Part shown: piece by piece, positions 49,161 to 61,439 of the stretch
How the letters are laid out: every line of letters starts with the position of its first letter
Position numbering within the stretch: the first letter of the stretch is position 1
Origin: Acanthornis magna
Taxonomy: Eukaryota > Chordata > Aves > Passeriformes > Acanthizidae
Reading direction: 5' to 3'
Length of the DNA: 64,000 bases
NCBI GenBank assembly: GCA_036785705.1
Contig: JAWUZG010000052.1
Location: forward strand, 1,798,001-1,862,000
The notes under the pieces: generated by a model
What the model was told of the DNA's origin: nothing
Seen by the model: only the letters and a program-made list of their open reading frames with translations
The model's database searches: none
Position numbers and translations under genes: made by a program

Positions 49161-50438
49161 TTGTGACCACCACTCCTGTAAGGCCGTTGAATGGCCTCAT
49201 CACCCTCTCATGAGAGCTCTTACAAGAGGAATCACAATCTAGAATCTCTTTACCATCAATACACTAAACCCTATAAAGATTTTTATAAGAATCAGAGCAC
49301 CACTGCAGGAAGACACAAACATGTTACACAATTTAAAGTTCAAGAGGAAAGCACTGTATCTATTTCAAAGATATTGTCCATTAGAACACGAAAAAAAGAA
49401 GTCAGGTTTATGTTTTGTGCAAAAAATGTTCTTGTTTACCTACCATTTTGCTCAGATAAACTGATTTTGTAAAGGATGTGTATTACCCCTAGCTTTCCTC
49501 CCATCCCAATGGCATGGTAGACCATGCTACCTCCTCACTCACAGTCACCCACACCACTGTTGAAACACAGTTTGCTCCATGATTCATATTGAATATTAGT
49601 TGTAAATCCAGCCTCAGTACAAAAGAATCAACAAATACCTCTTTTGTGAGAAAAATAGGGAGTAAGTAAACACGAAGAGATTCCATAATTTCACTACTTA
49701 TTTATTTGTTTTTAGGGGAAAAGGGATGGCAATTGCCTCACAGACTGAATGATGACACTCATCTATTCCCATGGAGATGCTTGCTGCAAACAGGAGCTTA
49801 TCTTTGTTAAATGAACAACCAAATGAAGGTGTAAATAAAAAGAAATCAAGTTTTTTTTATTTCACACGTGCATCTACATTGACATTTAACTTTGCATCAG
49901 ATGGGTGCTATTGAGCACCCCAATCTGTTGATAGTATTTTAGCATTTCTACAGGGACTAGAGGGTTAAACTAGTAAGACAAGTCTTGTTATGATTATGGA
50001 AAACAACAGCTGAGAGAGACTAAACCCATGGTATATCAAGATATTCCTAGACATCAGGGCAGAATTCTTCCCAAAGATCTCTGACACAGACAGGAGCTGT
50101 TGTACAAAAGTTATCAAATAAAAGTGGAAAAATTAGGGAAGAACATAACGATCTTTCTAAGTATTGTCCCTCCAGTTAAATGCCTCACACTCGAATTTTG
50201 AGAAATTTCATAATGACAGTTGTGTAAAACAGAAAATATGGGTTATTAGCTCCCATTGGAAAATAATTACTAAATTTATCCCATGTACAACGGCACCATA
50301 GCCAAAGAAATTAGAGGTCAGTCTGTAGTGGCCACTCAGGCCTTTGAGATTTTAATCTCTTTGGAAGTGAGAAAAATTAGGTTTCCACTTTTGTATCAAA
50401 TCAATGGCAACCTCCATAGGCACTTCTTTATTCATATT

Positions 50439-50608
50439 TAAAAACAAACAAAAAAGAAATAAAGAAATAAAGAAACAAAGAACAAAGGATAAAAGAAAAA
50501 GAGGAGAAAAAGATGGAAAGGAAAAGGGAAAACAAAAAAGAAAAAAGAGAAGGAATAGGAAAAAAGGAAAATACAAAGGAAAAGCAAGAGTAAAAATAAA
50601 GAGAAAAT
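50439..50608. repeat. Purine-rich (A/AAAG/GGA) tract
   Basis: About 170 bp nearly free of pyrimidines on the plus strand, made of AAAG, AAGA and GGAAAA words with a few T and C. It gives Lys-rich (plus) and Phe/Ser-rich (minus) open frames without biological meaning. Possible eroded poly-purine microsatellite. Confidence 0.8.
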
Positions 50609-51302
50609 TGTAACCAGAATGTTTTAAGATGTACATTAAAAGGACTGCTCTCTAAATGAATATGAAACAACAGATTTTCTTCTGCCTTTTTTCCTTCTGA
50701 TAAGGAAATTCTGATTTCTTTACTTCAAACAAGGAAAGACAACTAAATGAATGAGCATACTGGTCACACTAGAGATGCTTAATTTCCATCAGCATTTGAT
50801 CTCTGTGTAATATTCCTGATTATCTCCAACCATGTGCAGTAATCTGGCAATGAATGTCCCTTCAGGTAGGGTATGGTACTGGATATGATGTTAAATACAA
50901 ATCTCTCTGACTTTTAAAACAATTTCCATCCTACTTTTTCAAGCCTTCCCTATCAGTGCCACTCTGACCAGAACAAAAAAATCAGACATATAAACAAAAT
51001 CAAAAAGGGAAGGGAAATCTGCAAAGGGAATGAAAAGAAAATACTCTTCCCTTTCATTAGAGGAATTTCCTGCAGTAGGGTGAGCCTGAGCAAGGACAGT
51101 GACGGAGGCAGAGACCTGAGGCAAACCAAGATCTGGACCAAGAGCTTTCCAGGGATTGTCACATTTGGCAGAGGACAGAGTGGTTTGACAAGGCTACAGC
51201 CAGTCTATCAGCCTCCTGGAAAAGGCTGATGAGGAGGCTGATGAGGGAGGAAACAGTGACCTTAATTTTGTTTGCAAAGATGCTATTTTTCCCTAAGTTG
51301 AA

Positions 51303-51340
51303 AATAAAATAAAAAAAATAAAATAAATAAAACAAACCAC
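51303..51340. repeat. (AAAAT)n-like A-rich tract
   Basis: AAAATAAAATAAAAAAAATAAAATAAATA-type words; low complexity. Confidence 0.8.
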
Positions 51341-51549
51341 AACAACAAGCCCAAAAATATGTAATGCGTTTTCGTAAAAGTGCAATACAAAATTAGATAG
51401 CACGTGTGATTTACTGACAAGTGAAAACTGTTCTGGTCTGTAACTGTTAATGCAGTCTGAGTGGTGCTTCAGCCTCCATGACCTCTTTCCACAGCTCTCA
51501 CAAGGGTCTGAACAGAGAGTGGCACAGTGAAGTTTGAGCCCTTAGACAG

Positions 51550-51630
51550 TGCACTGCTGAACCTCAGTTTTCCTCATGCAGAAAAGTTAAATAATAATGT
51601 TTTCTGAACCTTTCACAGGTTTATGCTATC
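51550..51630 (+). mobile_element. MIR-like SINE fragment, forward
   Basis: 'ctcagttttcctcatgcaga' (51564-51583), 'taataatgttttctgaacc' and 'tttcacagg' fit the middle of MIR (CTCAGTTTCCTCATCTGTAAAATGGGGATAATAATAGTACCTACCTCACAGG). Short and diverged. Confidence 0.6.
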
Positions 51631-52219
51631 CTGTGCTAGAAAGAAGGCTAATTTTGTTAAAATATTTAATACAAAATGTTTTGCCATTGTAAGAGTGTTT
51701 TCAGAAGAACTGCAGCATTTGACCATCAACTTTATAAAGCTTTGTCAGACCTCAAGCTACAATAAATATCATGGACCAAAATATTACTTCACCATTCTTG
51801 TGGATTTTGATTTTACATAAGAATAGGTGTAAGGGTCTCTTCAGAGTGTCCTGTGAAGAACAGGGCTCTCTCTCCTGCTTTTTTCTATTCATCAGTGTCT
51901 TGTGCTTTGCTCTGTACAAATGTTTGCAGTGATTTGTAAGCAGTCTATGCAGAGGTAGACCCAGCTGAGAGTTATTATTACACTCAGATAGCTTTATGCA
52001 TTGACTGAAGATAAAATACACTCATCTCCTTAATACTGTATATACACTTTCTCTATATATAGCATTAAAATGTCCTTACTGACGATATAACCATAGGATC
52101 AGTAGCTTGCATTTATATTTATACTTCTTTTTATTCCTTAGACCTACCACAGTAGTATTCAGACTGAATCAAGATAGCTTTGTTTAGTTTTGTTCCAGAC
52201 CATATAGTTTCTAACATTG
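51631..52219. other. Gene-free unique DNA
   Basis: No gene or repeat is recognised. AT-rich, with TATATA words near 52040-52065. Confidence 0.6.
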
Positions 52220-52395
52220 CAGAGACACAGTGGTTCAGGGCATAACTCTTCAGACCAGGAGTCTGGACAACTGCTATTGAGCACTCAAGTTTTCTTAACT
52301 TCTTTGTAAACTGAGGAGGGCAGTGATTTGTAAAACTGCCTTGAGATCTGTGTCAGGTAGATGCCAAGTGTGACTATAAATATAATTTGGGCAAC
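52220..52395 (+). mobile_element. Nearly full-length MIR-like SINE, forward
   Basis: In order: 'cacagtggttcagggcataa' (52226-52245, MIR 5' part), 'accaggagtctgg' (compare GGAGTCAGGAGACCTGG), 'tcttaacttctttgtaaactga', 'aaaactgccttgagatctgt' (52335-52354, compare AAAGTGCTTTGAGATCC) and TGACTATAAATATAAT (compare GCGCTATATAAATGCAA). The order covers 5' to 3' of MIR, so this is the most complete copy in the window. Confidence 0.75.
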
Positions 52396-55300
52396 TAAAG
52401 GGGCTGGAGCCAAGCCCTTTCAGATGTACATTTCTAAACCAAGGACGGTGAAAATCTCAGGCTCCCCTATTTAAGCTAGAATGCTTTCAAAGCTTGCCAG
52501 ATCATCCATAATGAATTTAGACAGAGAACTGCAGAAAGATGGAAATACTGTTAACAAGGCAGGTAGCTTTGCCCGAGCCCTCTTTGGCCACTAAAATCAG
52601 GAATATACTTATTAAATATTATATAGTTAGGATTGTTAGAAAACTGCATTCTTCATTTAGCAGAGATCTGGAACTCCAAGAAGGGTTTTGGGCTACTAGT
52701 AAAATTAAGGGCAACTATGTGCTCCTACACAGAAGAACAATCCAGCATTTTTTCTTTCTCTCCTTTACCACTGATTCCTGATTGAAAAGTCCTTAATGCA
52801 CAGTAGTTGCAGCAACTCTGCTAAGATTTCTAAAGGAAAGTCACTGCAGCCATTGCGAAATCTATTCCCTGTTCTCAAGGTTCAGTGACCAGTGGGTCAG
52901 TGCTGTTAATGTGAATTTCTGCGCTGGTGCAGTCATAGTGTTAAATGACAAGGATGACAGTCTTGCTAATTTATGCAGGCACCAAAAAGAGAGCTAACCC
53001 ATAATTTTGTTATGTTTTCAGGGCTTGACTTTTGTTCTAAATGTCAACAGAGTGTGCGAATGCCACGCAAGTCTCCCCTAGGACTTGGCTCAAGTTCACA
53101 TGCAGATACTTCTGAGAGTGTCTTGGATTCATGAACTTAAGAAACTCAGCTTAGCTACATGAAAGTAAAACTAGATAAAAACTAGATAATATAAAAATAC
53201 TGTATAAACTCACAAGAACTTCTATATATTTGTGCATAAATATGCACACATATGTACACAAAGTCACATATATATACACACATACATTCTGTGCACACAG
53301 GATTTCAAGACAAGCTTATGGGTCAATTTTAAACAGTCAAATTTACCTCCTTGGATTGTATATGTAGTAGATTTACTGATTTTCCCCATTTTTCTTTTAA
53401 TTACTATGTTGAAAATTTCTTAGAATGATAGTCCTGGAAGCTGTCTATTCAAAAGAAAGAGCATATAAGCACTGCGAGAGGAAACTCCTCCAGACTGCTC
53501 TACCAGTCCACCTCAGCTTTTTTTTCCTGCGTAGAAATGCTTTTAGATGTGAAAGACCCGATGACACAAATGTTCCTATGTAGATCCCTCCAGGGCATGG
53601 CTGTGCTGAATTGCTTGGCAGGGCTGAATGAAAATATCTGTGAAAAAAGCTGCCCTTGCACTTGCCCATGCAAATAGAGGGCTTGTGAAGATCTTAACTG
53701 AGTGATGATCAGGAAGACAGAGCCTGTTCTTGACCAGGGTATTTTAGAAGTGAGCGTTTTCCTGGATGTGTGGAGGAGGTTAAAAGGTTTGAAAAAGAGA
53801 AATTACAGACAGAGGACCTCTCTGAAGGTAACATTCTTAGAGAAATTTTCTTGATCAGGAGAACCTGGGAAAATTTGAGTGAAAAAGGAAAAAAAAAGCT
53901 GAGAGATAGTAGGAATAATCTTAGAATCAGGCAATAGACAAGAGGTGTGTGAACAAAGCACAGAAGACCCAGTTTTTCATAGGTGTTTAGATTATCCAAA
54001 TTCAATTTAATCTGGGATAGCTGATCATCATATCAGGCTTCCTAGTAGCTCAGCTGATTTGGTAGTTCTGACTTGTTATCCCCTCTCTGCCAGATCTGGC
54101 ATATGACAATTATACACGTTAAGAATTCAGTTATACATTTACTAATAACAATTGAAAAGTATTAATAAGACCACACACACACACAAATTCTATTCCAGTT
54201 GTGATCTTGGACAAAAATACCATTTCTGATCATGAAAACTAAACCTTGCCATCCAACCACTACCACTATCTAGCTTCATCTTTTGTGCTGTTCAACTTTC
54301 ATACCAAACACTTCTCATATAGAGACCAGTAGACTTGCTTAAAGACAGCATCTATGCAGGTCTTTTTTTATCACTGTACTGAGGGAAGTTTTTTATCACT
54401 GTACTGCTGGCTAATACCTTTCCTTACTGACTGAACATCACTTGAGCATGTGATATGCATTGCAACATGCAGAATGTTTGACATCCCAAATCTTTCCTTG
54501 TCAAAGCAGGAGCAGCACCTGATCCCACAACTACAATTGCTGAATTCCTTGAAAAATTTCTAGCAGCTATTGAGTTTTTCATATTTATTCTAGAACAGGT
54601 TTTCAAGGCTGTCTGTAGAATGTCAGTATCAAAGATGAAGCCGATTTTATTCCTGTATTTTTGGCTCTTGAGTTAAATACACATTTCTGAAATGTCTTTC
54701 TGAGGCTTTCCTTATTAAAGAGTATTTTCAGAAATAAATGTTGGTTGTCACAAAAAAAAAATTTGTTTCGCATTTCTATTTTGTTTCCTGTCATTTGGTA
54801 AATTGACAAGAATAATAAATAAATAAAATAAATAAAATAATTTTTTAAAAAAAAATCAGACATTTAAATAGTAAATAGATGTTCCAATAAAACTTAACAA
54901 ATATTTCTGCAAGTGGGGAGCTGGCAAAGCCTGTAAACCTTAGACTTTCTCTTCTATTCTGTCCATAGCCCCCCTCCACCACAGCAGCCCCAAATATTTT
55001 TCCTTTCTTTTGCTTTCTTTTCTCCCCTATGATCTCAGCTCCCACTTCCAAAGCCTGCAGATATCCTTTAGATAATAATTTTCCCTCGGTACACTCCATG
55101 CCTCCAGGCTTTCTGCTAACTCTAGCAATTACCAGCTGGCAAAAGGCAGTGCATGCTGTGACTGGTTCCAAATTATCCATGTGATAACTGGTGGTCACTA
55201 CGTACAGGCTGATTGGGCAGGGTCAGACAATGCAGAAAAAGGTCCCATCACAACTTAACCAGCCAAGGGTTGCTCCCAGATTTGGAGGGTATTAATTTCA

Positions 55301-55589
55301 GCCTTCTCCTCCCACTTTCTCATTAATTTTCATGAAACTTATCAGTACCTCATTATAGTTTCTTGGAGATATCTAGTTCTTGTTCAACATGATTATTTTA
55401 AAAATGATTTGAGGTTTTAGTAGGGGAACTGATAAACAGATGGACAGGCAGAGCAACTGCATAAAGCTTCAGGAACCCAGAGTGAAAACTAGATTGTCAC
55501 CAAGTTTCTAGTCTCAGGACCTCAGGAAAATTGTTATCTATTCATTAATTGTAATTCACGACATCACCTCATTGTAGAGAAAAATATTA
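52396..55589. other. Gene-free unique DNA with simple repeats
   Basis: No supported gene. Simple sequences are a CA/TA-rich stretch (about 53229-53292), an (AC)n run (about 54172-54185) and (AATA)n (54811-54855). Open frames reach 117 codons (54845-55198, minus) without a recognised domain. Confidence 0.55.
54811..54855. repeat. (AATA)n tract ending in A-run
   Basis: AATAAATAAATAAAATAAATAAAATAA-like repeats followed by T6 and A9. Simple repeat. Confidence 0.85.
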
Positions 55590-55745
55590 CTGTTCTTTAA
55601 TTTGTAAATGGGTCAATAGAGGCATGAAGAGGTCAGGACACTTCTCAAGGTCCTAGACCAAGTCTGTAGTGGGTCCAGGGATATTTTCCTGCCTGGCCTG
55701 TACTGTAACCTCAAAGTCACTGTGTACTCAACCGGGTCTTTAGTA
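55590..55745 (-). mobile_element. MIR-like SINE fragment, reverse
   Basis: The plus strand reads 'aatgggtcaatagaggcatg' (55607-55626), 'gacacttctcaaggtcctag' (55637-55656), 'caagtctgtagtgggtcc'. This is the reverse complement order of MIR (TGGGGAAACTGAGGCACAGAGAGG, GACTTGCCCAAGGTCACAC, AAGTCAGTGGCAGAGC). Clear despite age. Confidence 0.75.
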
Positions 55746-56489
55746 AAGGTGTGGCTTTACCATGAAACAGGCTTAGGCATAAAGGTGCAAACCATGGAGA
55801 ACCTCTAGGGACAGCTGTGATGGCCTGACTTATTGGATCCTTGGCACGTCCCTGTTACAGGCAGCAGGTACTGTCAACTGAGAAACCATCCCTGCATGGG
55901 TGGAGGGGCAGGAAGGGTAAGGGACACAGACACCACCTACAGGCTCACTAGACTTCTGAAGATTAAAGTCTACTACTCCTGATACTCATCTTGTCAGCCC
56001 TTGGATCCCACACATTTGCCTTGCGTGTTCTCAGCTGCCCATCCACAGGTCCTGTCATATCCCTTGGGTCAATTCTGTTCTTTCCTTGAGGCTCCTCCTG
56101 CATAGATACTGGCCATGCCAGCTTTTTCTTGTAACTAGATTTGCCCCTGCACCATCTCCCCTCAAGTTCAGATCCATCCTCTTGCTCAGCTTTATTCTGT
56201 TAGCCCCTTCCTCTCCTTGAAGCAGACAAGAGCTCCCTTCCACAAAACATCCCCAATGGACCTGAGACTTGGATGAAAAATGAATAAACATCGGGACCCA
56301 TAATATAAAATTTTGCCTCTCAGTGATGTCAACAGCAAAAATTTTATTCCTTGACTCTTTTCTTGCCTGGAGTTGCTCAGCTTGTTCTAAAGGTCTAGGT
56401 CTCAGCTGAGTTACCCTGGATTTGTTGCATATTTTCTTCACAGCAGCTATCTTAAAATTCCTTAAACTCCTTGTGCATGATCCTGTCCT
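55746..56489. other. Gene-free unique DNA
   Basis: No gene recognised. A 128-codon minus-strand open frame (56055-56441) has no motif I can name and is probably chance. Confidence 0.5.
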
Positions 56490-56775
56490 GTAGAAATCTG
56501 TGCGCTGGTTGGATGACCTCTGCGGTGTGTGGATGCGGTTTGGACGGAGACAGAGATTTCTGGATTCTGGTCTTAGAGCATGGGGTTCATTGTAATAGAG
56601 AGCGTGGGGGTAGGGACGAGCCAGAAGCTGCAGGATGCAGACCTAGGCAGGTAAGGGAGAGAGAGGGAAGTACAGGATACAGGAAAGGGAATGGGGTAAG
56701 GGATGTGAATACAGAATACAGAATAGAATACAGAATACCGTGGTTCTCGCTTACAATACAATAAATCATGTTCTA
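56490..56775. repeat. CpG-retaining segment with GAATACA repeats, possible unidentified LTR/repeat
   Basis: This segment holds about nine CpGs in otherwise CpG-poor DNA (GTGCGCTGG, TGCGGTGTG, GGATGCGGTTTGGACGG, GAGCGTGG, GGACGAGCC, CACCGTGG-like, TCTCGC). It contains a small GAATACAGAATACAGAATAG tandem (about 56706-56738) and an AATAAA at about 56759-56764. Such a profile fits a fairly recent insert such as an LTR fragment, but I could not find TG...CA ends with a target duplication, and I do not recognise the family. It may also be a regulatory element. Confidence 0.25.
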
Positions 56776-57625
56776 TGCTGAATATTCTAATTTTCACTAA
56801 CCAATCTAGGACAAGATACAAATTCTATAGCATTTACATACAGCCTATGAGCATCCTTGTATTACCATACGATGTTACATTTTAAACCCTTAAAACTGCT
56901 TTTTTTACCTTGTGCTAAGTTAGTGAAGTCTACTCTGATCCTTGGACCTGCAGGCAGGGGCTATTGTCTAATCAAGGAGTGGATTACCTTCAGTTGGCCA
57001 TACCATTGTTTTCCTGTTAATTAGTAACTGGGGTTTGGTATCTCAAAGCTTGTCTTCATTTCAATCTAGCTTATAGTTTCTATTTTCTCAGCATCTTTTG
57101 CCAGGTAATCATATTTATAAGATTTTCCTATTTCTTCCTCCCCAACACTGTCCCCTGGTCTCTATCTCCTGATTTGGTTTGGTGACCTTCTCTTTATGAA
57201 GTAAAGAGAGTTTAGAGATGTTTACCAGGGAAATCTCTGTCCGTCAAACTCAGCTTTGTTTTCCCAGACTAAATGGCTCTTAAAACCCTGGGAGTCTGTC
57301 TGATTAAGGACTCAATGAACCCCATGAAAGACTCTGTAATTTGCACAGCTATTGGTATTTTAAACCAGAGTGCTTAGGTCTTCCTACACCTCATGATATG
57401 AAACATGTTTACACTTCTGAGTCTAATTATTTTTAATCAAATTAAGTGCCTGCTATGTTTTCCTTATCAACATGTCCTGAGAAAATATAGTCTTAAGACC
57501 ATCTGAGATAATTTTAATAAGCCACAAATATTTTGTATGTGTTTTATCTTCATTTCTCAAATGTAGCTTTGCCAGTGGAAAAAAGACACAGCAAAAAAAA
57601 AGACATTGTTTTTAAAGGCAGAGGG
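56776..57625. other. Gene-free unique DNA
   Basis: No gene or repeat family recognised; ordinary AT-rich sequence. Confidence 0.6.
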
Positions 57626-57795
57626 GAAGGGAAGGGAAGGGAAGGGAAGGGAAGGGAAGGGAAGGGAAGGGAAGGGAAGGGAAGGGAAGGGAAGGGAAGG
57701 GAAGGGAAGGGAAGGGAAGGGAAGGGAAGGGAAGGGAAGGGAAGGGAAGGGAAGGGAAGGGAAGGGAAGGGAAGGGAAGGGAAGGGAAGGGAAGG
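57626..57795. repeat. (GAAGG)n satellite-like microsatellite, 34 perfect units
   Basis: Thirty-four uninterrupted copies of GAAGG (equivalently GGGAA) cover 170 bp, with one GAAAG unit at the right edge and GAGGG at the left edge. The plus strand is pure purine. Because 5 is not a multiple of 3 and the unit has no stop, all three plus frames read the same REGKG-type pentapeptide and the minus frames read FPSLP; the open frames here (84-94 codons) are artefacts. The perfect identity suggests active length change. Confidence 0.97.
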
Positions 57796-57904
57796 GAAAG
57801 GGTTTCTCCATCTGTAGTTTTCTATCTATGTTTTTCTGCTCATGGATGAGTCAGAAATGAAAAAATAATTATCTCCTAAGTTAACCACAGAAACCTTGAT
57901 TTGG

Positions 57905-57990
57905 TTTCTGTCAATCATGACGGCTTTCTGTGTGACCTTGGGCCTGCTATTTCCTCACCTTAAAAAGTAGTATCAAAACATGTTCTTGCA
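57905..57990 (+). mobile_element. MIR-like SINE fragment, forward
   Basis: 'tttctgtgtgaccttgggcc' (57925-57944) is the MIR core GTGTGACCTTGGGC, and CTATTTCCTCACCTTAAAAA continues as the 'cagtttcctcatctgtaaaa' part with a small deletion. Short, diverged. Confidence 0.65.
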
Positions 57991-60845
57991 TTTCTGGCTG
58001 AAATAAATCATTAGCTCATCAGGCAAGCCTTGCCTGTCACTATAGCCTTGTATGCACATACGGTCCTGATCTCAACTGATGTCTCTAGGTGCTAATGCAA
58101 TGCAAAGACTCTGCAATCAAAACTTTGCAGTCAACTGTGCTAAGTCAATCTTCTTGTGAAAATAAAAGCTTTGAGAATCCCATGAAGAGTAAATAAATAG
58201 ATAAATAATGAGCAACCCCACTGCAGTTCAGATCATGAGGTTTTGGACAGAAACAAGAAACAAGAACTTAACGCTGGTGTGAATAGCAGCCCTCAGTTCT
58301 CCTTTCTGAAAACTCCCCTTGAAATTTCTGTCATCCTGCATTTTTCACATTTTATCACTGGAGCACAACGATGTACTTAAAATAAAACATATTTTTACCC
58401 AGCCATCTTGCCACTTGAGGATTCTAGACATTTATGAGATGTGATAATCTCAAATTACTTTTCTCAATTAATGAGTAAATGCTCTTCTCTTCTGTGAACA
58501 GGATTTATCTCACAGAGCTGGCTGGGCCAAACCAGAGGCCTGCCACATACAATCTACTTCAGGTTTTTCTAGATCAGCAATTCTCAAGTGCCTCAGGGCA
58601 GCTAGATTTAGGTATTGGGAGCTCTGTATATGTTCATTGTACTTCCAGATAATCCACATTATAACACATTGACAATCAAAACCACGGTGGCCGTGGATTT
58701 GTATGGGACCAGCTACTTAGCAAAACTGCTGGCCTGCAATTTTTGATGAAATCTGCTTTTCTGTCTTTCATGTGAAAATACTGGTTTGCTGAGACTAGTG
58801 CCAGTAACAGAAAAGACATATCAGCTTCAGCCTAAACTTTTGTGGGAAAAAGCTTTCTGGCTGCAGCAATGTGGTTGTGAAGCAGAAAGTCACTCACTCA
58901 AAAAAACCTGGCTATTTGATGACCAGCAAGGTCCTCTTGCAGCTGTATAAATAATGAAATATTAATTCGGCCAGAAAAGAGACAAGCTCTTTAGCCCCAT
59001 GGTTAAAATCTAATTTGGGATATGGGAAATCTGCACACTGAAGTCCTTGCTCCAATAAACATGCATTTATTCACACAAAGAGCTTGGGCACCTGAAGGTG
59101 AGGGAGAGACACATGCCTCAGGGAGACCCAGGAGGATGCTGATGTCCAAAGTGGCTTTTCTGAACCAAATAATTACTAATGGCATAGCACATACATGTTC
59201 TTTCCCCTCACTTCTTCCCTTCCCCCCCTCCCCCACTTCTTCAGATAGTTCAGTTTGACTTTAGTTCAATTTATATTTTTTAAACCTGAACAGTTTTGTA
59301 GGGACAGGAAAACCATTTCCAAACCCACCCAACTCTACCTGGCATCCATCACCATAGAAGCAGACATTCAAATACTAATGGTGCCTGTAAAGCAGAAATT
59401 GAACTTTACTAAGAAAAATTAAACTAATTAATCATAGGCCAAAACTTCAGAAAAAAACCCAACAGAAACCTTGCAGTGTGCTGTGAAAGCTGCCAACTTC
59501 TGGGATTTTCAGCAGTCTCGCAGGAGCAGTGTGTTACTCTGCTTCTGCAACAGCTACATCGAAAACAGAGCTTTAAACAGGGCCAATAATGATATGGTTC
59601 AGAGAGTCAAATCTATCTCAGATATGTGCAAATTAACTCAGACTCAATTTTTTTTTCTTTGTGGAAGCCTTTTGATAAAACTAGGCTAGAAATTACCTGA
59701 GGATCAATTGTTTGGCAATTTCCCTGTCCTTCTGCTCCTAATCTTCTATTGAAGGTAGATATATTCATAGATATCTATCACTTGCTCCTTCTCCTTCCCT
59801 CATAATAAGAGATATCACACACAAATATACAAAGATATGGCAGGTGTACACATGGGGAAATGACCTTTCCAGCTGTAATCGCCTTTCAGTGAGTCTCCCC
59901 TCACTTTCAACACTTTTCCATTAGCCTCAACAAGAGCCTCAGTGGTTACTCTTGCAGACATAAATATTCTCCTTGAAAAAGTTTTGGCTTTTTCAGGCTG
60001 GACAGCTGGATTGTGGATGGGCACAGAGAGGCAATGGCCTTTCAGGGATGCCATTTGCATAGGTGTTGGCAAGCCCGGTTGGCTTGAGTAAGGTTGAATT
60101 CACACTGCTGCTCCTGATAGGCAGCGCTGTGGCCACCTGTCTGTTAACATGCTGTGAATGGCGGCATATGTGCTTTCGGACAAAAAGGACTCCACGCCGT
60201 AATGCACTTGCCAGGTGACTCCTATACTGCCTAGCTCGATGATTGTGAATTCCAACTAGGCTTGGCTACTGTGCAATGCAAAGCTATTCACCTTTACAAT
60301 CGCCCCCTCCCCTCTCCCAGCATCCCTCACTCTATAGCTACTTAGAGGGCAAAGCAAACTTTATCATCAAAAAACAGATCAAGTCATTTGGCTCAAATCA
60401 CCAGAGCACAGCAGCAGAGCACAGCATGTTGGAAAAAAGAAGGAGGGGAAAAAAAACAAAAGAAAAAATCTTAATTTTTGGCTTCTTGTCAGGTTTGGAA
60501 CTGTATTTGCCAAGTATCTCATGAAGGACAGTTTGGACATTATTCAGGGAAGCAGCATGTACTAGAAAACACACACCACTTTTAGGCAGTTTTGCAGACT
60601 CAGAACGTGCTAGATGAGCCTTTCCTTCCTGAGAAAAATCCAACAAGCAATTATTCGGAGAGATATTTTATCCTGGCAGAAGCAGGGGTATATTCAAGTA
60701 CTTGAGGATTTAAGGGACTTGCATTTTGGAACAGGCTTCTTTAATCCAGCTTTGCTTGTTTGGTAAGGTACTTTGTTCTTTCCATACTCAGTAATACTTT
60801 TCTCTTTTGTAAAAGACTTGGAGATGAACAGGTGAAAATACAGTG
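57991..60845. other. Gene-free unique DNA
   Basis: No supported gene. At about 60060-60290 the sequence keeps several CpGs (GGCAGCGCTG, ATGGCGGCATATG, CACGCCGTAATG, AGCTCGATG, AATCGCCCC) and has no recognisable repeat, so it might be conserved non-coding DNA. Open frames reach 85 codons and have no motif. Confidence 0.5.
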
Positions 60846-61290
60846 TAATACAGAATGCTCGATCCCAGGGATGGGATACATACCACCTACCTGGGAAACC
60901 TGTGCCAGTGTTTCACCATCCTCACAGTAAAGTATTTTTTCCTTAGACCTAATCTAAATATACCTTCCCTTAGATTAAAACCACTACACCTTGTCCTATT
61001 GCTACAGGTCCTGCTAAAATGTTGTCCTCATCCTCTTGCAATTGCCTTCTAAGTCTTGGAAGAGGCTCTAAGGTCTCCCCAGAGCCTTTCCTCCAGGCTA
61101 CACAGCCTTAACTCTCTCAGCCTGTCTCTGTAGCAGAGGTGCCGCAGCCCTCTGAGCACCACTGTGGCATCCTCTGGACCTGCTCCAGCAGGCCCATGTC
61201 CTTCTCATGTTGGGGGCCCCAGAGCTGGATGTAACATTCCATCTGGGGTCTCACCAGAGCAGAAGGTACAGTCACCTCTAGGACAGAGTA
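60846..61290 (-). mobile_element. CR1 LINE fragment, reverse
   Basis: Reverse-complement CR1 wording is present in order: 'cctgtgccagtgtttcacca' (60899-60918), 'aaaccactacaccttgtcct', 'cctttcctccaggctacaca', 'tgagcaccactgtggcatcc' (61156-61175) and 'tggatgtaacattccatctg' up to the 'cagtcacctct' block. The extreme 3' end (ATTCTGTG repeats) is missing on the left. Confidence 0.93.
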
Positions 61291-61439
61291 GCTAGTTTAG
61301 GTCCAAACTTGCTGTTATTCAGACACAGACAGGCAGAAGCATCTTCTGAGTATCTAAAAAGATGATTGTGAATTCTACAAACAGAGCGTTGTTTCTGCCT
61401 CTTTGCAAGATCCCCTTGTTCGGTGTGATCTACAGTACT

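Larger units (their letters stand above)
49161..51549. other. Gene-free unique DNA with simple repeats
   Basis: No supported gene. The plus strand at 50439-50608 is a purine/A-rich run (listed), and 51303-51340 is AAAAT/AAAC rich. Open frames of 80-94 codons around 50.4-50.6 kb come from that low-complexity run. Confidence 0.6.

Noticed and set aside
57533..57860. 84-94-codon open frames of repeating REGKG or FPSLP
   Set aside because: Every frame of the GAAGG array is open because the 5-bp unit has no stop; no gene is implied.
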